From: Colimorpha sp045598945
GTDB taxonomy: Bacteria; Bacteroidota; Bacteroidia; Bacteroidales; P3
Reading direction: 5' to 3'
DNA: 23,524 nt
Assembly: GCA_045598945.1 (NCBI GenBank)
Contig: JAZRVD010000152.1
Coordinates: 1 to 23,524, forward strand
Position 1 is the first letter of the stretch; every line of letters begins with the position of its first letter. Positions 7,381-14,890 of the stretch are shown here, piece by piece. The position numbers and the translations under genes are program-made. Below the pieces are notes generated by a model, which saw only the letters and a list, made by a program, of their open reading frames with translations, did no database searches and was not told the origin of the DNA.

Positions 7381-8562
7381 TCAAAATATCTCTTTGGCTG
7401 ACAAGAAGCTGGTGATAGGTACTCCGTTAGGTCCAACAACAAATGAGGTCGTTGGATTGTAGCGTGTACTGAATAGTGCCAGTCCGGCGTTGTTTGTGTC
7501 GTTGTTGCTTTTCACCTCTATGGCTGCAAGCTTTGTGCCGTGGGTAAGTACAAAGTCTACTTCGCGTATTCCGTCGTTCCAGTAGTGTGCGTTGTAATGC
7601 CCCAAGTAGGCTTGGTTGACAATATGCGCTCCTATTGCCGATTCGTACATCCTTCCCCATATACGAGGATTTGACATGGACTCTTTGAAGTCGCTCTCGG
7701 CGTATATGTTTCTCAGGGCGTTGTTGTAGACTTGATATTTGGGCACTGATGCACGTCGCCGTGCTTTGTCGGTGCTGTACTTTTGTAGTCCGCATACCAG
7801 TCCGCTCTCGTCAAGGAGGTTGAGGTACCCGCTCAAGGTGGTGCTGTTGCCAGCGTCTTGCAGGGTGCATAGCATTTTGGTGATAGACAGTATCTCGCCA
7901 GAATAGGAGGCCGCCAGCTCGAAGGTCTGTCTGAGAAGTGCCGGCTTGGTGATGATGGTGTTCATCAAGATGTCTTTGTTGATGGTTGCGTCGACAATGG
8001 CTGCTTGAATATATTCCGACCATCTTTTTTCGTCAGCTATTATGTCGGCGGCTCCGGGATAGGCTCCAAAGTAGATGTATTGCTCTATGGTGTAGTCGAA
8101 GGCCTCGTGCATCTCTTCGTAGTCCCAGTGTGCCATTTTTATTATCTCAAATCTACCGGCAAGCGAGTCTGCCAGACCGCGTTCTAATAGTATTCTCGAC
8201 GATCCTAATAGTAGTACTTTGATATTTCTATCTTCAAGGGTGTCTCTGTCCCACTCTTTTTTTACCGTTTCGCTCCACCCTTTAATCTTTTGTATCTCGT
8301 CAATGACAAGTAGCAGCTCGTCAGCATCTTCGTTTTTTAGCATCATGCGTGCGGCTTGCCAGCAGTCGCTTATCCATGTGGGTTGTGTGCTGGGAACGTC
8401 ATCGGCAGAAAAGAATAGTTTTGGTGTGTTTATGGCGTTGTAGACTTGTTGTACGGTGGTGGTCTTACCTACTTGTCGTGGCCCCATTACTATCTGTATG
8501 CGTCGGCGTGGCTCTTTTAATCGTGCTTTAATAGTTGCGTATTCTTTGCGTAGTATTTTCAT
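7381..8562 (-). CDS. AAA ATPase with DUF4143 (nuclease-fold) C-terminal domain
   Basis: A 393-residue protein of the common prokaryotic AAA_14-DUF4143 type. Walker A is GPRQVGKT (27-34), Walker B is LLLVIDE (83-89, Asp88/Glu89), and a sensor-like VLLLGSSR follows (about 116-123). The C-terminal part contains REVDFV (Asp336) and AIEVK (Glu349, Lys351), the spacing of a PD-(D/E)xK nuclease core. Family proteins are multi-copy in Bacteroidota and archaea; roles are mostly unproven, with defence or mobile-element links suggested. Length is typical and the gene looks intact. It has its own -7 box (8630-8637), and the predicted leader is almost entirely a perfect 42-bp palindrome. The gene is transcribed toward the DUF6088 regulator, but that gene has its own promoter. 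Confidence 0.88.
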   Translation of the reverse strand: MKILRKEYATIKARLKEPRRRIQIVMGPRQVGKTTTVQQVYNAINTPKLFFSADDVPSTQPTWISDCWQAARMMLKNEDADELLLVIDEIQKIKGWSETVKKEWDRDTLEDRNIKVLLLGSSRILLERGLADSLAGRFEIIKMAHWDYEEMHEAFDYTIEQYIYFGAYPGAADIIADEKRWSEYIQAAIVDATINKDILMNTIITKPALLRQTFELAASYSGEILSITKMLCTLQDAGNSTTLSGYLNLLDESGLVCGLQKYSTDKARRRASVPKYQVYNNALRNIYAESDFKESMSNPRIWGRMYESAIGAHIVNQAYLGHYNAHYWNDGIREVDFVLTHGTKLAAIEVKSNNDTNNAGLALFSTRYNPTTSFVVGPNGVPITSFLSAKEIF

Positions 8563-8581
8563 TTTTAGTAAGTTGAAGTCT

Positions 8582-8623
8582 ATTGAGTAAAATTACTCAG
8601 TGCACTGAGTAATTTTACTCAAT
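8582..8623. promoter_or_regulatory. Perfect 42-bp palindrome, likely double operator or leader hairpin of the DUF4143 ATPase gene
   Basis: All 42 bases are self-complementary about the centre 8602/8603. Inside are two copies of GAGTA-N4-TACTC (8585-8598 and 8607-8620), separated by AGTGCACT, with centres 22 bp apart, about two helical turns. The predicted transcription start (7 bp from the -7 box at 8630-8637) falls on the edge at about 8623, and the start codon is 20 bp after the other edge. It could bind two repressor dimers, or form a hairpin at the very 5' end of the mRNA. Confidence 0.8.
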
Positions 8624-8629
8624 GCGATG

Positions 8630-8637
8630 CAAAGATA
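8630..8637 (-). promoter_or_regulatory. -7 promoter box of the DUF4143 ATPase gene
   Basis: TATCTTTG on the minus strand, followed by GCAT, is an exact TAnnTTTG match. No clear TTTG is found at -33, so activity may be weak or need help. Confidence 0.55.
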
Positions 8638-8666
8638 CGAAAAAAAGAGAACTTAAGGTAGAAACG

Positions 8667-8709
8667 CAGCATGCCGCGTCTCATTATACAGCATGCCGCG
8701 TCTCATTAT
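8667..8709. repeat. Two tandem 21-bp direct repeats, REP-like
   Basis: Bases 8667-8687 and 8689-8709 are identical (CAGCATGCCGCGTC and so on, ending TCATTAT), 1 bp apart. The unit contains GCATGC and GACGCGG on the minus strand, and resembles one half of the palindromic intergenic repeats found in some Bacteroidales. It lies between the MerR gene end and the ATPase promoter. Confidence 0.8.
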
Positions 8710-8754
8710 GTTGAGGCAAAAAAGCCGACCCAAAGGAGGTTATGAGCATTGCTG

Positions 8755-8777
8755 AAAAAAATTATTCTGCTAATAAC
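8755..8777 (-). terminator. Possible weak terminator of the lptD-MerR transcript
   Basis: On the minus strand, TTATT (8776-8772) and AATAA (8766-8762) form a short A-T stem around AGCAG, followed directly by seven T (8761-8755). The stem is weak, so this is tentative; it lies 21 bp past the MerR stop. Confidence 0.35.
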
Positions 8778-8797
8778 GGCTGTTGTGAAGAAGTGTG

Positions 8798-9112
8798 CTA
8801 CTCTTCTTTGCCTGTGATGATGTCTCGCAGGGTCAGCAGCTGGGCGCGTATGCTTTTGAGGTTTTCTTCTATGTCTTGATGGCTGTTGCGTTGCCGTAGC
8901 TGTTCGCGTGCGCCTTCAAGGGTGAAGCCTTTCTCGCGGGTGAGGTAGAGTATGCGTTTCAGCAGCTCTATGTCGTCGGCAGAGTAGCTGCGTGTGCCGT
9001 GGCTGTTCTTGTGGGGCTTCAGCATCTTGAATTCTGTCTCCCAGTAGCGTAGCAGCGAGGCGTTGACGCCCAGCATTTCCGACACTTCGCCTATGCTGTA
9101 AAAGAGTTTCAT
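8798..9112 (-). CDS. MerR-family transcriptional regulator
   Basis: A 104-residue protein with a MerR winged helix-turn-helix at residues about 4-75 (YSIGEVSEMLGVNASLLRYW, then RSYSADDIELLKRILYL) and a short C-terminal helix (about 80-104) that would form the dimer coiled coil. There is no effector domain, as in the short MerR proteins common in Bacteroidota. It begins 28 bp after the lptD stop on the same strand, so the two genes are probably cotranscribed. Targets cannot be read from the sequence. Confidence 0.9.
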   Translation of the reverse strand: MKLFYSIGEVSEMLGVNASLLRYWETEFKMLKPHKNSHGTRSYSADDIELLKRILYLTREKGFTLEGAREQLRQRNSHQDIEENLKSIRAQLLTLRDIITGKEE

Positions 9113-9140
9113 GGTGGTGTGTTTCTTTTTGATGCTGAGG

Positions 9141-11702
9141 TTAATAGGTGTAGTAGCCCTGATTGTCGAGGTACGAACGTTTCTTCTCGTACTTCAGGTC
9201 TTTGAGTACTGGCGCTTTGATGTTGATGAGGAAGTTCCAGCTTTTGTAGTATCCGAAAGGTATCCAGTTGAAGCGCATCTCCCAGCAGTGCAGGTCGCGG
9301 TAGATGTCTATGGAGGTGTAGGAGATGCCTTTGTTGACAAAGTCGTAGCCCGACGAGAAGGCAAATTTCCATTTGTCGGTTATAGAGAAGTTGCCGGAGA
9401 AGCTGAGTGTCTGGGTGAAGTTGCTCTGGTAGTTCATTTGTGCCGCCACATAGCTGTTGACGTAGGTTACCGAGTAGTTGATAGATAGATTCCATGGCAC
9501 GCTGAAGTCGACGTATGTGCCGGTCATAAGCAGCGGGTTGTAGTTGTAGGGGGTCTGCAGTATGGGGTGCAGCACAGTGCCGGCAGGCGTCTTTTTCTCG
9601 TCCTTTTTCTTGAAGGTGCTGTTGTTGAACGAGTAGGAGAGCTGGGCGCTGTAGTTGCTGCTGTTGCGGCGAAACAGCTCGCCGGTTTCTTTGTAGGTGA
9701 AGCGGTTGAATATTCTTCCAGCTTCGTCGATGACGTAGGGCGAGAAGGAGGCGCTGTAGTTGAGTACGAGGCATTTGAAGAGTGTCGTCCTGCCCGACAC
9801 GGCGAGGTCGGACCAGTTGAGCGAGTCTTTTGCCAGGTCGTAGGAGGTCGACAGGCTGAGGTTCTCTATCAGCGTTATCTTGGTAGGCTCTTTGAGGCTG
9901 TCTTTGGGGTTGGCTACTTTTATCTCTAAGTTGTTGGCTATGGAGAAGTTTATTCTGCCGCTCTTGCCGTCGGCAGGCCCGTTGTAGAGTGTCTGCTCGA
10001 ATACAGAGTAGCGGTGTGTGTAGCCGGTGCTGTCGGTGTAGCTTTTCCAGTAGCCGAGTTTGCTGTTGCCAAAGTCGGGATGATATGAAAATCCGATGGA
10101 TGGGTTGATGACGTGGCGTATGGCTCGTAGGTAGCCGTATTTGAAGTTGAAGATACCGTATATGCGTGTGTTCAGCGAGCTGGAGAACGATGCTTCGTGG
10201 TTTGCCTTGAAGCCTTTTATGGTGTCGGTATGCAGCACCCAGTCGTTGTCATAGTGCTTGTTGATGGTACGCCAGTGCCAGCGTTCGGTGAGCGATATGG
10301 AGTTGGTCCAGTTAAAGAATTTCAGCACTTTTACGGTGCTGGAGATGGGTATGGAGTGCTTGATGCCGTATTTCATCTTGTCTAATGTCTGCGGCTTGAA
10401 GAGGTCGCTGTCTTGTGTCGACACGTTGTTTTCGGCGTTCATGGTGTAGGTCAGTGAGATGTTCTCGTACCATTTGTAGCTGCCTGAAACCGATTTGCGT
10501 CGTAGTGGGTAGATGGTCTTTGAGTTGAGCGAGATGATGGGCAGCTGCAAGTTCATCAGTCCCGACTGGGCGTTGAACGATTCGCGCGCCGAGGCGTTGA
10601 GGGTGAACACTGTGCCAAGTTGTGCGGTGTAGGCTATGCTACTCGTCGTGGTGGAGCTGAAGTAGTCGTTGCGGTTGGTGGTGTTGCGGTTGTAGTTGCG
10701 GCTCTGCAGGGTTACGTCTGCCGAGAAGCGGCTGTAGGGGTTAGACTTGGCGTCTTGCTGGTGTGTCCAGTTGAATTTGAAGTCGTTGAACTCGTTGTAG
10801 GTGTTGGGGTCGCCTTTCAGTCCTTCTATGGTGTTGCCGTAGGTGATGTCTACCAATCCTTTGTATTTGTAGCGTTTATAGTAGTTCGATTTGGCTTCCA
10901 GTTCCCAGCTTAGGTTGGTGTAGATGTCTGCCAATAGGGTGAGGTCGAGGTTTTGGTTCAAGGCCCAGTAGTAGCCGCCGTCTTGCAGGTAGTAGCCTCT
11001 GCGGTCCATCCATCCGTAGGTGGGTATGATGAGTCCGCTGGTCCTGCCGCTTTTTAGTGGAAAGAAGGCAAAGGGCAGAAAGAGGGGGGTGGGTATGTCC
11101 TCGATGTGCAGCATGGCAGGCCCCGACACCATCTTGTCGCCAGCTATGAGCTTGGCTTTCATAAAGTTGATACTGAAATGCGGGTGGTCGTAGTTGCATG
11201 TGGTATATTTGCCGCTGCTTAGAAACATCACCGAGTCGTTCATCTTCTTTATCTTGTCGCCATGCAGGAAGCCGTCCTCCTCTTGCGTTATCACAGATGT
11301 GATGATGCCTTTGTTGGTGTTGTAGTTGAAGCGTATGGTGTCGGCAAGGTATTCTTCGTCGCCCTGTTTGAAGAGCGGTCGTCCGCTCTTCTCTCCGTTG
11401 CTGTCTATCACGCATGAGGCTTGCATCACCTGGAGGTTGAAGTCCATGGTCATAGCATCGGCTTTGAGGTTCATGTTTTGGTAGGTAACGTCGCCTTTGT
11501 TGTAGAGGAAGGCCTGCTTGTCTATGATGTTGATGGCTATCGAGTCGCCAGCCTTGTATTTCACGATGTCGTTTATGGCATGCGGCGATATGCGCATGAG
11601 TTTGCTGCTGTCGATGGCTATGGCCTTCTCTGCCGCCTCTATGCCTTCTATCTTCACACGTTGGGCAACGGCGGCAGGCATAATGGTCAGCAACAAGAGC
11701 AT
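9141..11702 (-). CDS. lptD: LPS-assembly outer-membrane protein LptD
   Basis: 853 residues from the ATG at 11702. LptD inserts lipopolysaccharide into the outer leaflet of the outer membrane. Residues about 60-200 form the OstA/LptA-like periplasmic part, and the rest is a beta-barrel with alternating aromatic strands. The conserved stretch around residue 169 (TTCNYDHPHF), the segment PTPLFLPFAFFPL and the SGLIIPTYG motif identify the Bacteroidota LptD type. Cysteines occur near residues 97 and 169 and again in the C-terminal half, so disulphides like those of Proteobacterial LptD are possible. The signal peptide from this Met (MLLLLTIMPAAVAQ) lacks a basic n-region. The frame stays open upstream to a TAG at 11769-11771 and encodes IKKPAHIISL just before the Met, so the true start may lie upstream at a non-standard codon. 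MerR follows 28 bp downstream. Confidence 0.93.
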   Translation of the reverse strand: MLLLLTIMPAAVAQRVKIEGIEAAEKAIAIDSSKLMRISPHAINDIVKYKAGDSIAINIIDKQAFLYNKGDVTYQNMNLKADAMTMDFNLQVMQASCVIDSNGEKSGRPLFKQGDEEYLADTIRFNYNTNKGIITSVITQEEDGFLHGDKIKKMNDSVMFLSSGKYTTCNYDHPHFSINFMKAKLIAGDKMVSGPAMLHIEDIPTPLFLPFAFFPLKSGRTSGLIIPTYGWMDRRGYYLQDGGYYWALNQNLDLTLLADIYTNLSWELEAKSNYYKRYKYKGLVDITYGNTIEGLKGDPNTYNEFNDFKFNWTHQQDAKSNPYSRFSADVTLQSRNYNRNTTNRNDYFSSTTTSSIAYTAQLGTVFTLNASARESFNAQSGLMNLQLPIISLNSKTIYPLRRKSVSGSYKWYENISLTYTMNAENNVSTQDSDLFKPQTLDKMKYGIKHSIPISSTVKVLKFFNWTNSISLTERWHWRTINKHYDNDWVLHTDTIKGFKANHEASFSSSLNTRIYGIFNFKYGYLRAIRHVINPSIGFSYHPDFGNSKLGYWKSYTDSTGYTHRYSVFEQTLYNGPADGKSGRINFSIANNLEIKVANPKDSLKEPTKITLIENLSLSTSYDLAKDSLNWSDLAVSGRTTLFKCLVLNYSASFSPYVIDEAGRIFNRFTYKETGELFRRNSSNYSAQLSYSFNNSTFKKKDEKKTPAGTVLHPILQTPYNYNPLLMTGTYVDFSVPWNLSINYSVTYVNSYVAAQMNYQSNFTQTLSFSGNFSITDKWKFAFSSGYDFVNKGISYTSIDIYRDLHCWEMRFNWIPFGYYKSWNFLINIKAPVLKDLKYEKKRSYLDNQGYYTY

Positions 11703-11837
11703 CAGTGATATTATGTGTGCTGGTTTTTTGATGGTTTTTCGGTTTTTTGGGGTAGGCGAGGGGAGGGGCTACCCCTTTTGTTGGTGGCTGTATAATAGTC
11801 TAAAATGCACAACTTTTCTTTGTCTTTTCTCTCTCTT

Positions 11838-11868
11838 TTTGCAGTATTGAATTTTATCTGTATCTTTG
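11838..11868 (+). promoter_or_regulatory. Promoter of the amidase-gldA-pyrF operon
   Basis: TTTG (11838-11841), a 19-bp spacer and TATCTTTG (11861-11868) match the Bacteroidota consensus fully. Transcription would start near 11875, 60 bp before the amidase ATG. Confidence 0.8.
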
Positions 11869-11881
11869 CATTTTTAGTCTG

Positions 11882-11889
11882 CAAAGATA
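11882..11889 (-). promoter_or_regulatory. Possible -7 box for lptD, mirror image of the amidase promoter
   Basis: TATCTTTG on the minus strand gives a start near 11875, the same point as the plus-strand promoter. The 10-bp blocks 11861-11870 and 11880-11889 are exact inverted repeats. The nearest TTTG (11902-11905, minus strand) is only 12 bp upstream, so the -33 element is poor. Confidence 0.5.
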
Positions 11890-11934
11890 ATGTTATTTGT
11901 TCAAATAGCGAAAGAAAAAATATATCTGCTGTTA

Positions 11935-13338
11935 ATGAAACGTTTAGTCCTTTTGTTTGTTGCCTTGTTGCTGTGCATCCCGCTCTCTGTGGCGCAAAAG
12001 AGAGAGCCGGGAAAGGTTAAAACTTTGGTTATCGACCCAGGACACGGCGGCGCCAAGCCGGGTGCTATCAGCAAACGTATCACCGAAAAAGATTTGGTGC
12101 TTAATGTGGCAAAGAAGTTTGGCGCTCTCGTCGAACAGAATTTCCCCGACGTGAAGGTTATTTACACCCGCTCCACCGACGTGGATATCAATCTCTCTGC
12201 TCGCGCCGATGTGGCTAATCACGTCAAGGCCGACCTCTTTGTATCTATCCATGCCAACTCTCACCCTACAAGCACGCCAAGCGGCGTGGAGACATACGTC
12301 ATGGGTCTCTCCAAGGGCAAGGCCAATATGGAGGTGGCTAAAAAGGAGAATGCCGATATATTGCTGGAGTCCGACTATAAGAGCAATGCTGCCTATCAGG
12401 GCTTCGACCCTAATTCGCCGGAGAGCAACGTGATGTTCGCCATGTATCAGAACGCCTACATCACCAAGAGCCTCGACTTTGCCAGCTTCGTCCAAAAACA
12501 GTATGCTCAAAACACCAAGTCTATCAACAGAGGTGTCAAGCAGGCGGAACTTTTCGTCATCTACAAGACTGCCATGCCTTCTGTCCTTACAGAAATAGGC
12601 TTTATCAGCAACTCCGCCGAGGAGGCTTTCCTCGCCTCTCGCGAAGGTCAGGAGAAGATAGCGCTGAGCCTGTACAATGCTTTTGCTCAGTACAAGGCGC
12701 GCGAAGAGGGCACCTCGCCAAAGCTGATGGACCATTTCCACCTCGCCAACTCTTCTTCAACGGCTGTCGCCGACAGTAAGGCTGACCATCACGACGCCAA
12801 GAATGATGTTGACAGTCATAGCCATACGCCAACCGTCCCGGCCGTCCCTCTGCCAGACCCACCCTCGGAGGCGGCACCTGTAACGGCAGTTGTGGACATC
12901 CCGTTAGACGAAGCTAAGGCTGACGACAAGGCTCCAGCCGCTGTCGTCGACCAGCATGTCGAAGAGGTTAAAACACCCGCTGCTCCTGTCGCCGCTGTGC
13001 CTGAAGCTAAGCCGGCAGACCAGGAGGCCGCAAAGGAAACGGAGCCGGCACGCACCGCTGTCCCCGACAGCCTTAGAGTTGTATTCAGGGTGCAGTTTAT
13101 GCGCTCCGACAAGCTCCTCGAAGCTGGCGACCGTCAGCTGCATGGCCTCGACACCTACGACTACTATATGCAAAACAACGCCTACTGCTATCTTTGGGGC
13201 AAGTGCAGCACCATAGAGGCCGCCAAGCAGATACAGTCCGACGTGCGTCAAAAGGGCTTCGCCGATGCTTTCGTCGTAGCCTTCCAGAATGACAAGCGTA
13301 TAAGCCTGCAGCTCGCCCGCGAGCTGTTGAAAGAATAA
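11935..13338 (+). CDS. N-acetylmuramoyl-L-alanine amidase (Amidase_3) with SPOR-like C-terminal domain
   Basis: A 467-residue periplasmic enzyme that cuts the bond between N-acetylmuramate and the stem peptide of peptidoglycan, usually for cell separation. The ATG at 11935 starts a good signal peptide (MKRLVLLFVALLLCIPLSVAQ); the frame is open from 11890 but lacks a signal before it. The catalytic domain spans residues about 28-257, with zinc ligands His37 (DPGHGG), Glu51 and His106 (SIHAN), and catalytic Glu220 (LTEIGF). A long Ala/Pro/Asp/Glu-rich linker (about 258-380) leads to residues 382-467 (FRVQF, YDYYMQNNAYCYLWGKC, AAKQIQSDVRQKGF), which resemble a SPOR domain that binds denuded septal glycan. 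It is first in a run of four same-strand genes. Confidence 0.93.
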   Translation: MKRLVLLFVALLLCIPLSVAQKREPGKVKTLVIDPGHGGAKPGAISKRITEKDLVLNVAKKFGALVEQNFPDVKVIYTRSTDVDINLSARADVANHVKADLFVSIHANSHPTSTPSGVETYVMGLSKGKANMEVAKKENADILLESDYKSNAAYQGFDPNSPESNVMFAMYQNAYITKSLDFASFVQKQYAQNTKSINRGVKQAELFVIYKTAMPSVLTEIGFISNSAEEAFLASREGQEKIALSLYNAFAQYKAREEGTSPKLMDHFHLANSSSTAVADSKADHHDAKNDVDSHSHTPTVPAVPLPDPPSEAAPVTAVVDIPLDEAKADDKAPAAVVDQHVEEVKTPAAPVAAVPEAKPADQEAAKETEPARTAVPDSLRVVFRVQFMRSDKLLEAGDRQLHGLDTYDYYMQNNAYCYLWGKCSTIEAAKQIQSDVRQKGFADAFVVAFQNDKRISLQLARELLKE

Positions 13339-13353
13339 CTAATATTTTGTGTT

Positions 13354-14037
13354 GTGTTACAGGTTAATAATGTCAGCAAGCTGTATGACAAGCAGTATGC
13401 TCTGAAAGATGTCTCCTTCCAAGTCTCGCCAGGCGAGATAGTGGGCCTGCTGGGACCCAATGGCGCCGGCAAGTCCACCTTGATGAAAATCATCACATGT
13501 TTCATCCCCCCCACCGATGGCGAGGTAACTGTGATGGGGCATAGCATCTTCGACGACCCTATGGCTGTGCGCCGCTCTATAGGCTACCTGCCAGAGCATA
13601 ATCCGCTGTATGTGGATATGTATGTCAGTGAGTTCCTGCAGTTTGTCGGCGGTATCTATAAGCTCGATAACCTCCGCAGCCGTGTTGCTAATGTCATCGA
13701 CATGGTGGGGCTCGCACCTGAATCGAAAAAAAAGATTGGCCAGCTCTCTAAGGGCTATCGTCAGCGTGTGGGGCTCGCATCGGCTCTCATTCACGACCCG
13801 CAGGTGCTTATCCTTGACGAGCCTACCACTGGCCTCGACCCCAACCAGCTGGAAGAGATAAGGACACTGGTGCGTAATGTCGGCAACGATAAGATTGTGC
13901 TACTCTCTACGCATATTATGCAGGAGGTGGAAGCTATGTGCAACCGCGCCATCATCATCAACCACGGTGTCATCGTCTCCGACGACAAGCAGCTTTCTTC
14001 AAAAGAATTAACTGAAAAATTCCATCAACTTATATAA
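13354..14037 (+). CDS. gldA: GldA-like ABC transporter ATP-binding protein
   Basis: A 227-residue cytoplasmic ATPase with Walker A GPNGAGKS (34-41), signature LSKGY (131-135), Walker B VLILDEP (151-157) and H-loop His187 (LSTHIM). The phrases YLPEHNPLY, KKIGQLSKGYRQRVGLA and DEPTTGLDPNQL are those of GldA, the ATPase of a Bacteroidota ABC exporter linked to gliding in flavobacteria. The start is a GTG, 15 bp after the amidase stop; no better start is in frame. Family members usually have about 300 residues, and this one stops soon after the regulator-like HGVIVSDDK stretch, lacking the usual C-terminal extension. No permease (GldF/GldG type) gene is next to it. Expression is presumably from the amidase promoter, with pyrF following after 11 bp. 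Confidence 0.85.
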   Translation: MLQVNNVSKLYDKQYALKDVSFQVSPGEIVGLLGPNGAGKSTLMKIITCFIPPTDGEVTVMGHSIFDDPMAVRRSIGYLPEHNPLYVDMYVSEFLQFVGGIYKLDNLRSRVANVIDMVGLAPESKKKIGQLSKGYRQRVGLASALIHDPQVLILDEPTTGLDPNQLEEIRTLVRNVGNDKIVLLSTHIMQEVEAMCNRAIIINHGVIVSDDKQLSSKELTEKFHQLI

Positions 14038-14048
14038 GATATTTATAT

Positions 14049-14873
14049 ATGACTCGCAATCAACTTGTTGCTCTTATACGTGAGCGTCGCTCTTTCCTTT
14101 GTGTAGGTCTCGACACCGACCTCAGCAAGATCCCTCAACACCTTCAAGGTCAGCCTGATGCTGCCTTTCTTTTCAACAAGGCTATCATCGATGCTACCAT
14201 CGACTACTGTGTGGCCTATAAGCCCAACCTTGCTTTTTATGAGGCTATGGGTATCGAGGGCCTGGTGCAGCTGCGCAAGACTATGCAGTATATCCGTAGC
14301 TTGGACAAGCCTGTCTTTACTATCGCCGATGCCAAGCGCGGTGATATTGGCAACACCTCAAAGCAGTACGCCAAGGCGTTCCTCGACCCGCAAGGCGATT
14401 TCGGTTTCGATGCCATGACCATTGCGCCTTATATGGGCGAGGACTCTGTCTCTCCTTTCACGGCATACGATGGCAAATGGGTCATCCTACTTGCTTTGAC
14501 GTCAAACAAGGGCGCTTTCGATTTCCAGTATCGTCAGACCGATGGTGAACATCTCTTCGAAGGTGTGCTGCGCAAGTCCCAGCAGTGGGGCACTCCCGAA
14601 AATATGATGTATGTGGTTGGCGCCACCAAGGCTGACCAGCTTGCACAGATACGCTCTATCGTGCCAGACAGCTTCCTGCTGGTGCCTGGCATAGGAGCTC
14701 AAGGCGGCAGTCTCGACGAGGTGTGCAAATATGGTCTTAACAAGGAGTGCGGCCTGCTTGTCAACTCCTCGCGTGGCATTATCTACGCCTCGCAAGGCGA
14801 GGACTTCGCCCAGCGTGCTGCCGAAGAGGCCAGGAAACTGCAACAGCAGATGGCTCAATATCTTAACAGATAA
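14049..14873 (+). CDS. pyrF: Orotidine 5'-phosphate decarboxylase, long bacterial subfamily
   Basis: A 274-residue TIM-barrel enzyme that decarboxylates OMP to UMP, the last step of pyrimidine synthesis. The catalytic motif DAKRGDIGNT (94-103: Asp94, Lys96, Asp99) is intact, as are VGLDTD (19-24), KPN (58-60) and the phosphate-binding PGIGAQGG plus a Ser-Arg-Gly (NSSRGIIYAS). Length and the residues after the motif (YAKAF) fit the long subfamily found in Bacteroidota, actinobacteria and myxobacteria. It starts 11 bp after the gldA-like gene and precedes a small membrane protein gene by 17 bp, so it is an internal operon gene. Confidence 0.95.
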   Translation: MTRNQLVALIRERRSFLCVGLDTDLSKIPQHLQGQPDAAFLFNKAIIDATIDYCVAYKPNLAFYEAMGIEGLVQLRKTMQYIRSLDKPVFTIADAKRGDIGNTSKQYAKAFLDPQGDFGFDAMTIAPYMGEDSVSPFTAYDGKWVILLALTSNKGAFDFQYRQTDGEHLFEGVLRKSQQWGTPENMMYVVGATKADQLAQIRSIVPDSFLLVPGIGAQGGSLDEVCKYGLNKECGLLVNSSRGIIYASQGEDFAQRAAEEARKLQQQMAQYLNR

Positions 14874-14890
14874 TCATTAATCTCGACGTT

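Noticed and set aside
8732..8877. Plus-strand ORF from ATG 8742 after AAAGGAGGT
   Set aside because: The Shine-Dalgarno-like tract is only 1 bp from the ATG, and the frame runs antisense into the MerR gene.
9109..9774. 221-residue minus-strand ORF overlapping lptD
   Set aside because: It is a shifted frame of lptD, rich in Gln/Arg/Leu; lptD itself is unmistakable.
11861..11889. Invertible promoter flanked by inverted repeats
   Set aside because: Known Bacteroides invertible promoters have repeats tens to hundreds of bp apart with an invertase; a 9-bp spacer cannot invert usefully, and no recombinase is present.
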